DNA of 14,897 bases from Alphaproteobacteria bacterium (GCA_005882415.1 VBAE01000146.1:1-14897), one strand, 5' to 3'; shown: positions 1 through 7,001, counted from the stretch's first letter. Notes: generated from the sequence alone by a model not told the origin. A program made the numbers and translations.

Positions 1-1062
1 TCCCTGCGCCGGATGAACGCGATCCGAAGCGTCTCGACCGACGACAATGTCATGGTCGCCGAAGCCGGGGCGATCCTCGCCAACGTCCACGACGCAGCCG
101 AAGCGGCCGGGCGCCGCTTCCCGCTGTCGCTGGCGGCCAAAGGCTCGGCGACGATCGGCGGCTTGGTTTCGACCAATGCCGGGGGCACCCAGGTGCTGCG
201 CTTCGGGACGATGCGCTCGCTGGTGCTCGGGATCGAGGCGGTGCTCCCGGACGGAAGGCTCTACGAAGGCCTTTCGGCGCTCCGGAAGGACAATCGCGGC
301 TACGATCTGCGCCAGCTCCTCTGCGGCGCGGAGGGGACGCTCGGAATCGTCACCGCCGCGAGCCTCCGCCTGGTCGCCGCCCCGGGCTCGCGCGCCGTCG
401 CCTGGGCGGGCCTCGCCTCGCCCGAGGACGCGCTCCGCCTGCTCCGCCACCTCGAAGGCGAAGTCGGTGAATCGATCGAGAGCTTCGAACTGGTCCCCGA
501 CGACGCCCTCGCCCTGGTGCTGAAGCACATCCCCGGCGCCCGCGCGCCGCTTGCCGGCCGCCACCGCTGGAACGTCCTCATCGAAGCCGTCGCCCCCCGC
601 GGCGCGGCGCCCGCTTCGGAGAGCCTCGAAGCCGCGCTCGCCGGCGCGTTTGAGGCGGGGCTCGCCGAAGACGCCGTCATCGCCGCGAGCGAGGCGCAGG
701 CCGAGGCTCTGTGGGGCCTGCGCGAGCATATCTCCGAGGCGGAGCGGCAGGAGGGCGCGGCGCGGGTCGTGGCCTTCGGCCATCTCGGCGACGGCAACAT
801 CCACTTCAACGTCCAGCCCCCCGCCGCATCCGACGGACCCGCCTGGCTCAGCGAGCATGGCGAAGCGGTGACCGCTTTGGTCTACGACCTCGTCACCGCC
901 GCGGGCGGCTCGATCTCGGCCGAGCACGGCATCGGCCAGATGAAGCTCGCCGAGCTCGAGCGGACCGCGAGCCCCGTCCAGCTCGCCGCAATGCGCGCCC
1001 TGAAGGACGCGCTCGACCCCAAGGGGATCATGAATCCGGGGAAACTGCTCCGCTCGCACTAG
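1..1062 (+). CDS. FAD-linked 2-hydroxyacid dehydrogenase (D-2-hydroxyglutarate/D-lactate dehydrogenase type), 5' truncated
   Basis: The reading frame is open from base 1, so the gene starts outside the window; about 353 residues remain of a family usually near 460-480. What is seen: the end of the FAD-binding PCMH domain, with a TNAGG motif and the LRKDNRGYDL and GAEGTLGIVT segments typical of this family. The C-terminal FAD-oxidase domain follows, with the metal-site motifs GHLGDGNIHFNV and SISAEHGIG and the usual end DPKGIMNPGKLL. The family (D2HGDH, D-lactate dehydrogenase Dld, GlcD) oxidises D-2-hydroxyacids to 2-oxoacids and passes electrons to a carrier. The metal-site motifs and the LRKDN segment fit a D-2-hydroxyglutarate dehydrogenase, but D-lactate cannot be excluded from the sequence. 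It is on the same strand as the wlbA operon but separated from it by a minus-strand gene, so co-transcription is unlikely. The family assignment is firm and the substrate is not. Confidence 0.9.
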   Translation, partial: SLRRMNAIRSVSTDDNVMVAEAGAILANVHDAAEAAGRRFPLSLAAKGSATIGGLVSTNAGGTQVLRFGTMRSLVLGIEAVLPDGRLYEGLSALRKDNRGYDLRQLLCGAEGTLGIVTAASLRLVAAPGSRAVAWAGLASPEDALRLLRHLEGEVGESIESFELVPDDALALVLKHIPGARAPLAGRHRWNVLIEAVAPRGAAPASESLEAALAGAFEAGLAEDAVIAASEAQAEALWGLREHISEAERQEGAARVVAFGHLGDGNIHFNVQPPAASDGPAWLSEHGEAVTALVYDLVTAAGGSISAEHGIGQMKLAELERTASPVQLAAMRALKDALDPKGIMNPGKLLRSH

Positions 1063-1381
1063 GTGGGGGCTTCCTGAGGAACACCGAAGGCGCGAACCGG
1101 GCGAGGATGAGCAGCAGGGTCGGGACCAGCATCGTGTTCCAGACGTCGTGGAGCGAGGTCCACCATTCCCAATCCTCGAGGCGCCCGTCGGCGGTGATGT
1201 CGAGATACTCGTTGCCGAGCGCGAAGACGAGCACGGCAAGCCACGGGATCGGGCTCCGCAGAGTCCTCCTCGACAGCGCCGCGACCCCCACCTGTATGAG
1301 CAGCGACGCATAAATATGCAGCGCGTCCCGCTCCAGGCCGGTGGCGGTGGCGATCACCATCTTGATCTCTTCCCAGGTCAC
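1028..1381 (-). CDS. Small predicted integral membrane protein, function unknown
   Basis: A 117-residue protein that starts at GTG (1381) behind a strong Shine-Dalgarno match, AAGGAGG, seven bases upstream on the minus strand; this supports the non-ATG start. Three hydrophobic stretches are visible, at about residues 22-37, 45-57 and 83-97. Between the second and third lies an acidic and tryptophan-rich loop, and the segment SLHDVWNTMLVPT leads into the last helix. The layout is loosely reminiscent of small VanZ-like membrane proteins, but I do not recognise the family with certainty. Its 3' end overlaps the end of the convergent flavoprotein gene by 35 bases. It is divergent from wlbA, with about 110 bases between the two starts. 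No function is assigned. Confidence 0.65.
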   Translation of the reverse strand: MTWEEIKMVIATATGLERDALHIYASLLIQVGVAALSRRTLRSPIPWLAVLVFALGNEYLDITADGRLEDWEWWTSLHDVWNTMLVPTLLLILARFAPSVFLRKPPPSASGAVSPDS

Positions 1382-1388
1382 CCGCGGC

Positions 1389-1395
1389 CCTCCTT
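1389..1395 (-). promoter_or_regulatory. Shine-Dalgarno site of the small membrane protein
   Basis: AAGGAGG on the minus strand, seven bases before the GTG at 1381. It is the strongest ribosome-binding match I found in the window and fixes that gene's start. Confidence 0.7.
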
Positions 1396-1433
1396 GCGCC
1401 GCCCCCTTAGCAGGCGCCCCGCAGGCGGCCAGC

Positions 1434-1460
1434 TTTACATCGCCGGTGCTGCTGCGTAAT
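1434..1460 (+). promoter_or_regulatory. Weak candidate promoter for the wlbA operon
   Basis: In the 110-base divergent gap before wlbA there is a TTTACA (1434-1439), then 15 bases, then CGTAAT (1455-1460). The spacing is short and the -10 is poor, so this is only the best AT-richer candidate in a GC-rich gap. Confidence 0.25.
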
Positions 1461-1481
1461 CGCGGCGCTTCCCCTCAGGTT

Positions 1482-1485
1482 GGAG
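1482..1485 (+). promoter_or_regulatory. Shine-Dalgarno site deciding the wlbA start
   Basis: GGAG, six bases before the ATG at 1492. The in-frame TTG at 1480 would itself overlap this site, so ATG 1492 is preferred. Confidence 0.65.
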
Positions 1486-1491
1486 CCAGGA

Positions 1492-2448
1492 ATGAGGAAC
1501 TTCGCGCTGATCGGCGCCGCCGGTTACATTGCGCCGCGCCACATGCAGGCGATCAAGGCGACCGGGAACAGCCTCCTCTGCGCGATGGACCCGTCCGATT
1601 CGGTCGGCGTCATCGACAGCTATTTCCCCGATTCCAGCTTCTTCACCGAGTTCGAGCGCTTCGACCGCCATATCGACAAGCTCCAGCGCGGACCCGAGGC
1701 CGGCCGGATCGACTTCGTCTCGATCTGCTCCCCCAATTATCTCCACGACGCCCACATGCGCTTCGCGCTCCGCAACAACGCCAATGCGATTTGCGAGAAG
1801 CCGCTGGTGCTCAACCCGTGGAATATCGACGGCCTGCTCGAGATGGAGGAGATGACCGGCCACAAGGTCAACACCATCCTCCAGCTCCGCGTCCATCCGG
1901 AGATCGTCGCCTTGCGGGAGCGGGTGGCGAAAGAGGCGGCGTCGGGCCGCAAGCATGAGGTGGATTTGACCTACATCACCTCACGCGGCCGCTGGTACCT
2001 CCACAGCTGGAAGGGCGACGAGAAGAAGTCTGGCGGCATCGCGACCAATATCGGCGTCCACTTCTTCGACATGCTCCACTTCATCTTCGGCGCGCTGCAG
2101 GAGAATAAGGTCCACCTCAACGACGACACCCGCGCCGGCGGCTATCTGGAATATGAGCGGGCGCGGGTCCGCTGGTTCCTTTCGGTCGAGGCGAGCGACG
2201 TGCCGGAGCCGCAGCGCTCCGCCGGCCAGCGCACCTTCCGCTCGATCACCGTCGACGGCGAGGAGATCGAATTCTCCGGCGGCTTCACCGATCTCCACAC
2301 GGTGAGCTACGAGAAGATTCTCGCCGGCGAAGGCTTCGGGCTCGAAGCGAACCGCTGCGCGATCGCCACCGTGGCCCAGATCCGCTCGGCCGCCCCCGCC
2401 CCCCTGACCGGCGACTATCACCCGTTCGTCGCCCGGACCGCGGGATGA
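1492..2448 (+). CDS. wlbA: UDP-N-acetyl-2-amino-2-deoxy-D-glucuronate oxidase (3-dehydrogenase), Gfo/Idh/MocA family
   Basis: A 318-residue protein of the WlbA/WbpB family, which oxidises C3 of UDP-GlcNAcA to the 3-keto sugar in the cytoplasm. This is the first committed step to 2,3-diamino-uronic acids. The N-terminus carries the nucleotide-binding loop GAAGYIAPRH (residues 8-17). The catalytic EKP motif has Lys103 and is followed by LVLNPWN. GGIATNIGVHFFD (181-193) supplies the conserved His190 and Asp193. IDSYFPDSSFFTEFERFDRH (41-60) is characteristic of this subgroup rather than of generic Gfo/Idh/MocA enzymes. Characterised members of the recycling type keep NAD(H) bound and regenerate it by reducing 2-oxoglutarate to 2-hydroxyglutarate. 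The ATG at 1492 is chosen over the TTG at 1480 because of a well-placed GGAG. The gene overlaps wlbB by the ATGA at 2445-2448, so translation is probably coupled. Confidence 0.93.
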   Translation: MRNFALIGAAGYIAPRHMQAIKATGNSLLCAMDPSDSVGVIDSYFPDSSFFTEFERFDRHIDKLQRGPEAGRIDFVSICSPNYLHDAHMRFALRNNANAICEKPLVLNPWNIDGLLEMEEMTGHKVNTILQLRVHPEIVALRERVAKEAASGRKHEVDLTYITSRGRWYLHSWKGDEKKSGGIATNIGVHFFDMLHFIFGALQENKVHLNDDTRAGGYLEYERARVRWFLSVEASDVPEPQRSAGQRTFRSITVDGEEIEFSGGFTDLHTVSYEKILAGEGFGLEANRCAIATVAQIRSAAPAPLTGDYHPFVARTAG

Positions 2449-3023
2449 GCTATTACCGCCACGACAGCGCCATCGTCGACGAGGGCGCCGAGATCGGCGA
2501 AGGCTCGCGGGTCTGGCACTTCGTCCACGTCTGCGGCGGGGCGCGGATCGGCAAGGGCGTGTCGCTCGGCCAGAATGTTTTCGTGGGCAACAAGGTCGTC
2601 ATCGGCGACGCATGCAAGGTCCAGAACAATGTTTCGGTCTACGATGACGTGAGTTTGGAGGAAGGCGTCTTCTGCGGCCCCTCGATGGTATTCACCAACG
2701 TCTACAACCCGCGCTCGCTGGTCGAGCGCAAGGACGAATACCGCCCGACGTTGGTCAAGCGGGGGGCGACGCTCGGCGCAAACTGCACCATCGTCTGCGG
2801 AATCACGATCGGCGAATATGCCTTCGTCGCGGCGGGCGCGGTGGTGAACCGGGACGTCAAACCCTATGCGCTGATGGCCGGCGTTCCAGCCCGCCAGATC
2901 GGCTGGATGAGCCGCCATGGCGAGAGGATCGACCTGCCGCTGACCGGCTCGGGCGAAGCCTCCTGCGCCGCCACCGGCACCCGCTACCGCCTCGACGACG
3001 GCGCCCTTTCCTGCCTCGATTGA
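2445..3023 (+). CDS. wlbB: UDP-2-acetamido-3-amino-2,3-dideoxy-glucuronate N-acetyltransferase (left-handed beta-helix)
   Basis: A 192-residue acetyl-CoA-dependent transferase of the WlbB/WbpD family. It acetylates the 3-amino group made by a WlbC/WbpE aminotransferase, giving the UDP-2,3-diacetamido-uronic acid. Hexapeptide repeats of the left-handed beta-helix run from about residue 8 to 145 (for example the GAEIGEGSRV, GARIGKGVSL and GATLGANCTI segments). They are interrupted by the typical loop FTNVYNPRS (about 84-92). The helix ends at the usual GVPARQIGW (about 146-154). A short C-terminal tail holds two cysteines around an ATGTRY segment. It overlaps wlbA by four bases and ends four bases before lhgO, so the three form an operon. 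The aminotransferase that normally acts between WlbA and WlbB is absent from this window. Confidence 0.92.
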   Translation: MSYYRHDSAIVDEGAEIGEGSRVWHFVHVCGGARIGKGVSLGQNVFVGNKVVIGDACKVQNNVSVYDDVSLEEGVFCGPSMVFTNVYNPRSLVERKDEYRPTLVKRGATLGANCTIVCGITIGEYAFVAAGAVVNRDVKPYALMAGVPARQIGWMSRHGERIDLPLTGSGEASCAATGTRYRLDDGALSCLD

Positions 3024-3027
3024 GGCT

Positions 3028-4242
3028 ATGATGGGCGCACGCACGGCCGACTATCTGGTGATCGGGGCCGGCATCGTCGGGCTTACGGTGGCCGCCGAGA
3101 TCAAGCGCCGCCGCCCCGCCGCCTCCGTCCTCATCCTGGAGAAGGAAGATAAGCCAGGCCGGCACTCCAGCGGCCGCAACAGCGGCGTCCTCCACTCGGG
3201 CATCTACTACCCGCCCGCCTCTCTGAAAGCGAAGGTCTGCGGCGCCGGCGCGAAGGAGATGGCGGCCTATTGCGAGGCGCGCGGGCTTCCGCTGAAGAAG
3301 CTCGGCAAGATCCTCGTCCCGGCCGCGGCGGTAGACGTGCCCCAGCTCGACCTGCTGCTCGAACGCGGCCGCGTGAACGATGTGGACGTGGTTCGGCTGT
3401 CGGCGGACGAGCTCAAGCGGATGGAGCCGGAGGCTGGGTCGGCGAACGGCGAGGCTTTGTTCGTCCGGTCGACTTCGGTGGTAAGCTCCTCAGACGTGCT
3501 CGCCTCCGTGGTGTCGGACGTGCGCGGGGCGGGGATCGAGATCCTCTGCGGCGGCCAAGTGGGCCGGGTCGATCCGGAGCGGCGAATCCTCCACTGGGGC
3601 GGCGACTCGATCGCCTACGGCCATGCGATCAACACCGCCGGGCTCCACGCCGACGCGGTCGCGCATCTGTTCGGGAGCGGCGAGCGCTACACCCTGCTGC
3701 CGTTCAAGGGCATCTACTGGAAGCTCGACCCGTCCTCCGGGATCGCGGTCAACCACCTCATCTACCCGGTGCCGGACCTTCGCGTGCCGTTCCTCGGCGT
3801 CCATACCACCACCGCGATCGACGGCACCGTCTATGTCGGCCCGACCGCGGTCCCCGCCTTCGGGCGCGAGAATTACCGGGGTTTGAGCGGGGTGACCCCA
3901 AGCGAGCTGGTCCGGATCGGCTCCCACCTCGCCCGCCAGTACCTCTCCGGCCGCGACGGCTTCCGGCGGCTGGCGTGGCAGGAGGGCCGGCGCTACTTCA
4001 AGCCCTGGTTCGCCGAGGCCGCCCGCGCGATCCTGCCGCGGCTTCGGCCCGAACATCTCCTCCCCTCGACCAAGGTCGGCATCCGCGCCCAGATGCTGGA
4101 CAAGGAGACCGGGAGCCTGGTCACCGACTTCCTGGTCGAGAAGGGCCGGTCGTCGACCCATGTCTTGAACGCCATCTCCCCCGCCTTCACCAGCGCCTTC
4201 CCGCTGGCCCGCCACATCTGCGACGATTGGGTCCCCGTCTAG
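3028..4242 (+). CDS. lhgO: L-2-hydroxyglutarate oxidase (FAD-dependent)
   Basis: A 404-residue flavoprotein of the DAO/LhgO family, close to the usual length of about 400-420. It begins with the FAD dinucleotide-binding fold: GAGIVGL near residue 12, then an acidic strand end at LILEKE. The LhgO signature HSSGRNSGVLHSGIYY follows at about residues 48-63. Further family segments are LPFKGIYWKL in the middle and YFKPWFAEA and AISPAFTSAFP towards the end. The family oxidises L-2-hydroxyglutarate to 2-oxoglutarate and donates electrons to oxygen or the quinone pool. A GAGG (3022-3025) lies only two bases from the ATG at 3028 but five from the ATG at 3031, so the real start may be 3031. It is the last gene of the wlbA-wlbB operon. 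This is an unusual position that makes sense if WlbA makes 2-hydroxyglutarate. Its TAG overlaps the convergent beta-helix gene's stop. Confidence 0.9.
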   Translation: MMGARTADYLVIGAGIVGLTVAAEIKRRRPAASVLILEKEDKPGRHSSGRNSGVLHSGIYYPPASLKAKVCGAGAKEMAAYCEARGLPLKKLGKILVPAAAVDVPQLDLLLERGRVNDVDVVRLSADELKRMEPEAGSANGEALFVRSTSVVSSSDVLASVVSDVRGAGIEILCGGQVGRVDPERRILHWGGDSIAYGHAINTAGLHADAVAHLFGSGERYTLLPFKGIYWKLDPSSGIAVNHLIYPVPDLRVPFLGVHTTTAIDGTVYVGPTAVPAFGRENYRGLSGVTPSELVRIGSHLARQYLSGRDGFRRLAWQEGRRYFKPWFAEAARAILPRLRPEHLLPSTKVGIRAQMLDKETGSLVTDFLVEKGRSSTHVLNAISPAFTSAFPLARHICDDWVPV

Positions 4243-5867
4243 GGCGCGTTGAACGGCACCCTGGTGTCGTACGCTTCCGAGGCGGCGATCGGGCGGAAGG
4301 TGTCCTTCGTGCCGGGGAAGGCGCCGCGGAAGCGTTCGTTCCTGACGCTGCAATTCTTCGGATCGTAATTGCGGGCGAAATGGAGCCCGGGCACCTTCAA
4401 GTCGGTGGTGTAGAGATTGTCGCTCAGGTTCGTGTTGGCGAAATTGGGCTCGATGTCGAACGGGCGCGAGTGATCGTGGAGCGCTGCCGGGAGGAACATC
4501 GTATTGCCTCGGTAGATGTTGCGCCGCCCGCGCCCCGGAGTCTGGCCGAAGAAGACGAAGTGGCCGCTCGGCCCCGGCTTCTTGTGGGTTCCGGTGATCG
4601 TGCAGCCCTCGACCACCGCGATATTCTCCGACTGCGAGTGGAGGATTCCGAAATGGTGGGAGGACCTCACCTTGCAGTTGCGAAGCGTCGTGGTGCCGCC
4701 GCTCTGGCCCTGCCACGAGACCCAGATGCAGCCTTCGCCGCTGTCGTGGGTGCCGCCCTGAATCAATATGCCCTCGCCCGGCCAGGTGGCGATGATGTGG
4801 TTGGGGGCGTTGTTGCGGTTGCGGCTGTTGCAGTCGATCAGCCGGCAATAGCCCTTGAAGCTGTTCAGATAGCAGGCGAGGAAGGCGCTGAAATTGTCGT
4901 AGAAATTGCAGCGGACGAATTCGAGATTGCCGGTCTTGGTGTCGACATCCACGCCCTCGTTGGCGCGGTCCGGCTCGACATCCACTCCGAAGCCGGGCGA
5001 ATGCCAGTCATATTTGCCGCCCGGGAAGCCGTTGCCGCTGAACTCGCAGTCCACCGCCGACATTCCATAGACCTGGAGCGGAGCCAGCCCGCCGCGGCCG
5101 TTGTTGCGGCATTTGACGTTGCGGAGCGTGACGTTGCGGCAGGCGCGGCCCGGCTTGAGGTCGCTGAGGATCACGTCGTCGCTCATCATGATGCCGTCGC
5201 TCTGGCAGTGATGGAGATCGAGGTCCTGCAGGAGCACGTCCTGGCAGGCGCTCAATGCGATCAGCGACGCATAGGCTTCGAAGACATTGTAGTCGCGGGT
5301 CATGCCGCGCACCCCGCCGTCCATCTCCAGCCCGCTTATGGTGACGTTGCGGCAGCGGCGGATCTCGAACGGCATGAAGACCGCCATGTGAACGCCGACC
5401 GTCAGGCCGTCCTTCCCCTTCGCGCCGCTCCTGTGAAAATTGCCGTTGAGGACGATCCGCGCGCCGTAGCCGTGGATGTTGAGCCTGCCGCAATTCACAT
5501 ATTGGGCATTGATCACCTGCCGGAGATCGCGCGTGCCGATCGAGACCGTGCGGTATTTCTCGACATAATAAGTGCCGGGCGGAAAGACGTAGCTGCCGCC
5601 GCCGACGCTGTTGGCGTAGAGGGCGAGGCGCTGGAAGGCTTCGTAATTGTCCGCCTTGCCGTCGCCGACGAAGCCGAAGCGCTTGGTGACGTCGATCGCG
5701 TCCGCTGGCGGAGCGGGCGGGGGAGGCGGCGGCGCTGGGGCGCGGCGGCGGGCGGGCGCCGGTGCGGCGTCGCCCGGCCCGCAGGCGGTGGCGACCAGGG
5801 CGGCCGGAGCGGCGCGGGCGATCGCCGTCGCGCTCAAGAGGCCGGAGAGGAAATCGCGTCTGTCCAT
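4239..5867 (-). CDS. Tat-exported right-handed beta-helix (pectate-lyase-like fold) protein, probable lipoprotein
   Basis: A 542-residue protein. It opens with a twin-arginine signal (RRDFLSG, residues 3-9), a hydrophobic stretch and VATAC with Cys29, a plausible but non-ideal lipobox. A Pro/Ala-rich linker with a run of prolines (about 44-54) follows. From about residue 58 the segment VTKRFGFVGDGKADNYEAF and then FPPGTYYV mark the start of a pectate-lyase-3-type parallel beta-helix. Many short repeats rich in N, C and G then run to near the C-terminus (VTISGLEMDGG, VTLRNVKCRNNGRGG, TTTLRNCKVRSSHHFG). Such folds bind or cleave polysaccharides, so an exported lyase, hydrolase, epimerase or binding protein for the locus's own polymer is plausible; no catalytic residues can be assigned. 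It lies 31 bases downstream of the 122-residue gene on the same strand. A GGAGG sits about 12 bases before the ATG. Confidence 0.82.
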   Translation of the reverse strand: MDRRDFLSGLLSATAIARAAPAALVATACGPGDAAPAPARRRAPAPPPPPPAPPADAIDVTKRFGFVGDGKADNYEAFQRLALYANSVGGGSYVFPPGTYYVEKYRTVSIGTRDLRQVINAQYVNCGRLNIHGYGARIVLNGNFHRSGAKGKDGLTVGVHMAVFMPFEIRRCRNVTISGLEMDGGVRGMTRDYNVFEAYASLIALSACQDVLLQDLDLHHCQSDGIMMSDDVILSDLKPGRACRNVTLRNVKCRNNGRGGLAPLQVYGMSAVDCEFSGNGFPGGKYDWHSPGFGVDVEPDRANEGVDVDTKTGNLEFVRCNFYDNFSAFLACYLNSFKGYCRLIDCNSRNRNNAPNHIIATWPGEGILIQGGTHDSGEGCIWVSWQGQSGGTTTLRNCKVRSSHHFGILHSQSENIAVVEGCTITGTHKKPGPSGHFVFFGQTPGRGRRNIYRGNTMFLPAALHDHSRPFDIEPNFANTNLSDNLYTTDLKVPGLHFARNYDPKNCSVRNERFRGAFPGTKDTFRPIAASEAYDTRVPFNAP

Positions 5868-5898
5868 GTCGGCTTTGTTCCTCCGCTCCGCTGAGCCC

Positions 5899-6267
5899 TT
5901 ACTGAACGTCCAGCGCCTCGAACAACGCCTCCAGGCTCGCTTCGGCCTCTTTCGGGTAGGTGAAGCTGTTTTCGAAGACGAATGGGTCCGACAGCGCCGG
6001 CTGGGTGGCGCGGCGATGCTCGGTCCAGAGCGTCAGCCAGGCGTCGTAATGGGCGACGAGCGCGGCGGCGTCCTCGCGAAGCTCGGGCGGGAGGAGGTAG
6101 CCGCGCGCCATCAGCAAGGCGCGGGCGGAGACGTTCACCCGCCTCAGGCTCTTCGCGAAGAGGAAGGTCCGGCCGTTGTCGAGATAGGCCCGGTACGCCG
6201 CCCGCGCCGCGCGGAAGTGCATGTGCAAGGGGCCGAGCAGGTCGTGGAGGAGCGATGGGCTGTTCAC
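5899..6267 (-). CDS. Hypothetical protein, 122 residues, probably all-helical
   Basis: I do not recognise this family. The protein starts at GTG (6267) behind a G-rich stretch (GGGGG, four bases upstream). It has no signal peptide or membrane segment, and looks mostly alpha-helical. It has a basic and aromatic first half (HFRAARAAYRAYLDNGRTF, about 17-35) and a second half with HYDAWLTLWTEHRRA (about 73-87), followed by DPFVFENSFTYPKEAE (about 94-109). The segments look conserved rather than like random antisense translation, and no better frame covers the region. It is first in a two-gene minus-strand unit with the exported beta-helix protein, and divergent from the formyltransferase 56 bases away. 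A cytoplasmic partner of the downstream gene or an unrelated passenger are both possible. Confidence 0.6.
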   Translation of the reverse strand: MNSPSLLHDLLGPLHMHFRAARAAYRAYLDNGRTFLFAKSLRRVNVSARALLMARGYLLPPELREDAAALVAHYDAWLTLWTEHRRATQPALSDPFVFENSFTYPKEAEASLEALFEALDVQ

Positions 6268-6323
6268 GCCGCCCCCATGCCCGAGACTTGCCGCCGCCGC
6301 CAGCGCCCGCTTATGTGCAGCCC

Positions 6324-7001
6324 ATGGCCGCCGACATCATCCTCCTCGCCAAGACCGAAACGTTCAGCCAGCAGGCGCGGATCATCGCCGAGGCCTTGTT
6401 CGGCGAGCGGCTTCAGAGCTTCCTCGGAACCGTCGGCGATCCGCTCCCCGAGGAAGTGGCGAATGGACGCCCCGCCTTCCTGCTCTCCTTCCTATCGCCC
6501 TGGATCATCCCCGGGCCGGTGCTCGACAATGCCGGCGCGTCGATCAACTTCCACCCGGCCTCGGTGGAATATCCCGGGATCGGCTGCTACAATTTCGCGC
6601 TTTATGACGAGGCGCCGGAGTTCGGAGCGGTCTGTCACCACATGCTCGCCAAGGTCGACAGCGGCACGGTGATCGAGGAGCGGCGCTTCCCGCTCTTCCC
6701 ATCCGACAGCGTCGAGACGCTGAAGCTGAGGACCATGGTGACCATGCTCGCCATGTTCCACGACATCTGCTCTCTGATCGCCGCCGGTCGGCCGCTCCCG
6801 GTGTCGCCGCGCCAGTGGAGCCGCAAGGCCTTCACCAAGAAGCAGATGAACGCGCTGAAGACGATCGAACCGGACATGGCGCCCGACGAAGTCGCCCGCC
6901 GGATCCGCGCCGGCGTCTATCCCGGCTACCCGGGCCCTTCCGTCACCATCGCCGGCCACACCTTTTATTATCCCGTTCCGGACCGCCCGCCGCTCGCCTG
7001 A
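6324..7001 (+). CDS. Sugar N-formyltransferase (methionyl-tRNA formyltransferase fold)
   Basis: A 225-residue protein with the formyltransferase catalytic triad in order: Asn75 and His77 in INFHPAS, and Asp112 in KVDSGTVI. Around these are the usual core pieces: PGIGCYNFALYDE in place of the P-G-hydrophobic loop, and GAVCHHMLAKVDSG. The C-terminal OB domain of methionyl-tRNA formyltransferase is absent, and the length fits sugar formyltransferases, which use N10-formyltetrahydrofolate to formylate an amino group of a nucleotide-linked sugar. The start is ATG 6324. The upstream open frame is shadow sequence antisense to the 122-residue gene. No Shine-Dalgarno match precedes this ATG, so initiation may be weak or leaderless. 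The substrate cannot be read from the sequence; a 3-amino or 4-amino sugar of this locus is the likely acceptor. Confidence 0.85.
   Translation: MAADIILLAKTETFSQQARIIAEALFGERLQSFLGTVGDPLPEEVANGRPAFLLSFLSPWIIPGPVLDNAGASINFHPASVEYPGIGCYNFALYDEAPEFGAVCHHMLAKVDSGTVIEERRFPLFPSDSVETLKLRTMVTMLAMFHDICSLIAAGRPLPVSPRQWSRKAFTKKQMNALKTIEPDMAPDEVARRIRAGVYPGYPGPSVTIAGHTFYYPVPDRPPLA

Noticed and set aside
1480..1482. TTG as an alternative wlbA start
   Set aside because: It overlaps the GGAG that serves ATG 1492, and it adds four residues that the family does not need.
3490..4848. A 452-codon minus-strand open frame
   Set aside because: A shadow of lhgO and of the beta-helix gene in another frame; no motif.
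5703..5774. A GC-rich, repeat-like stretch of GGCGGAG-type units
   Set aside because: It encodes the proline/alanine linker of the exported beta-helix protein, so it is codon-level low complexity and not an independent repeat.
3270..5894. An 874-codon plus-strand open frame
   Set aside because: It runs out of frame through lhgO and then antisense through the beta-helix gene, and its translation is dominated by R, G, A and P with no recognisable domain.
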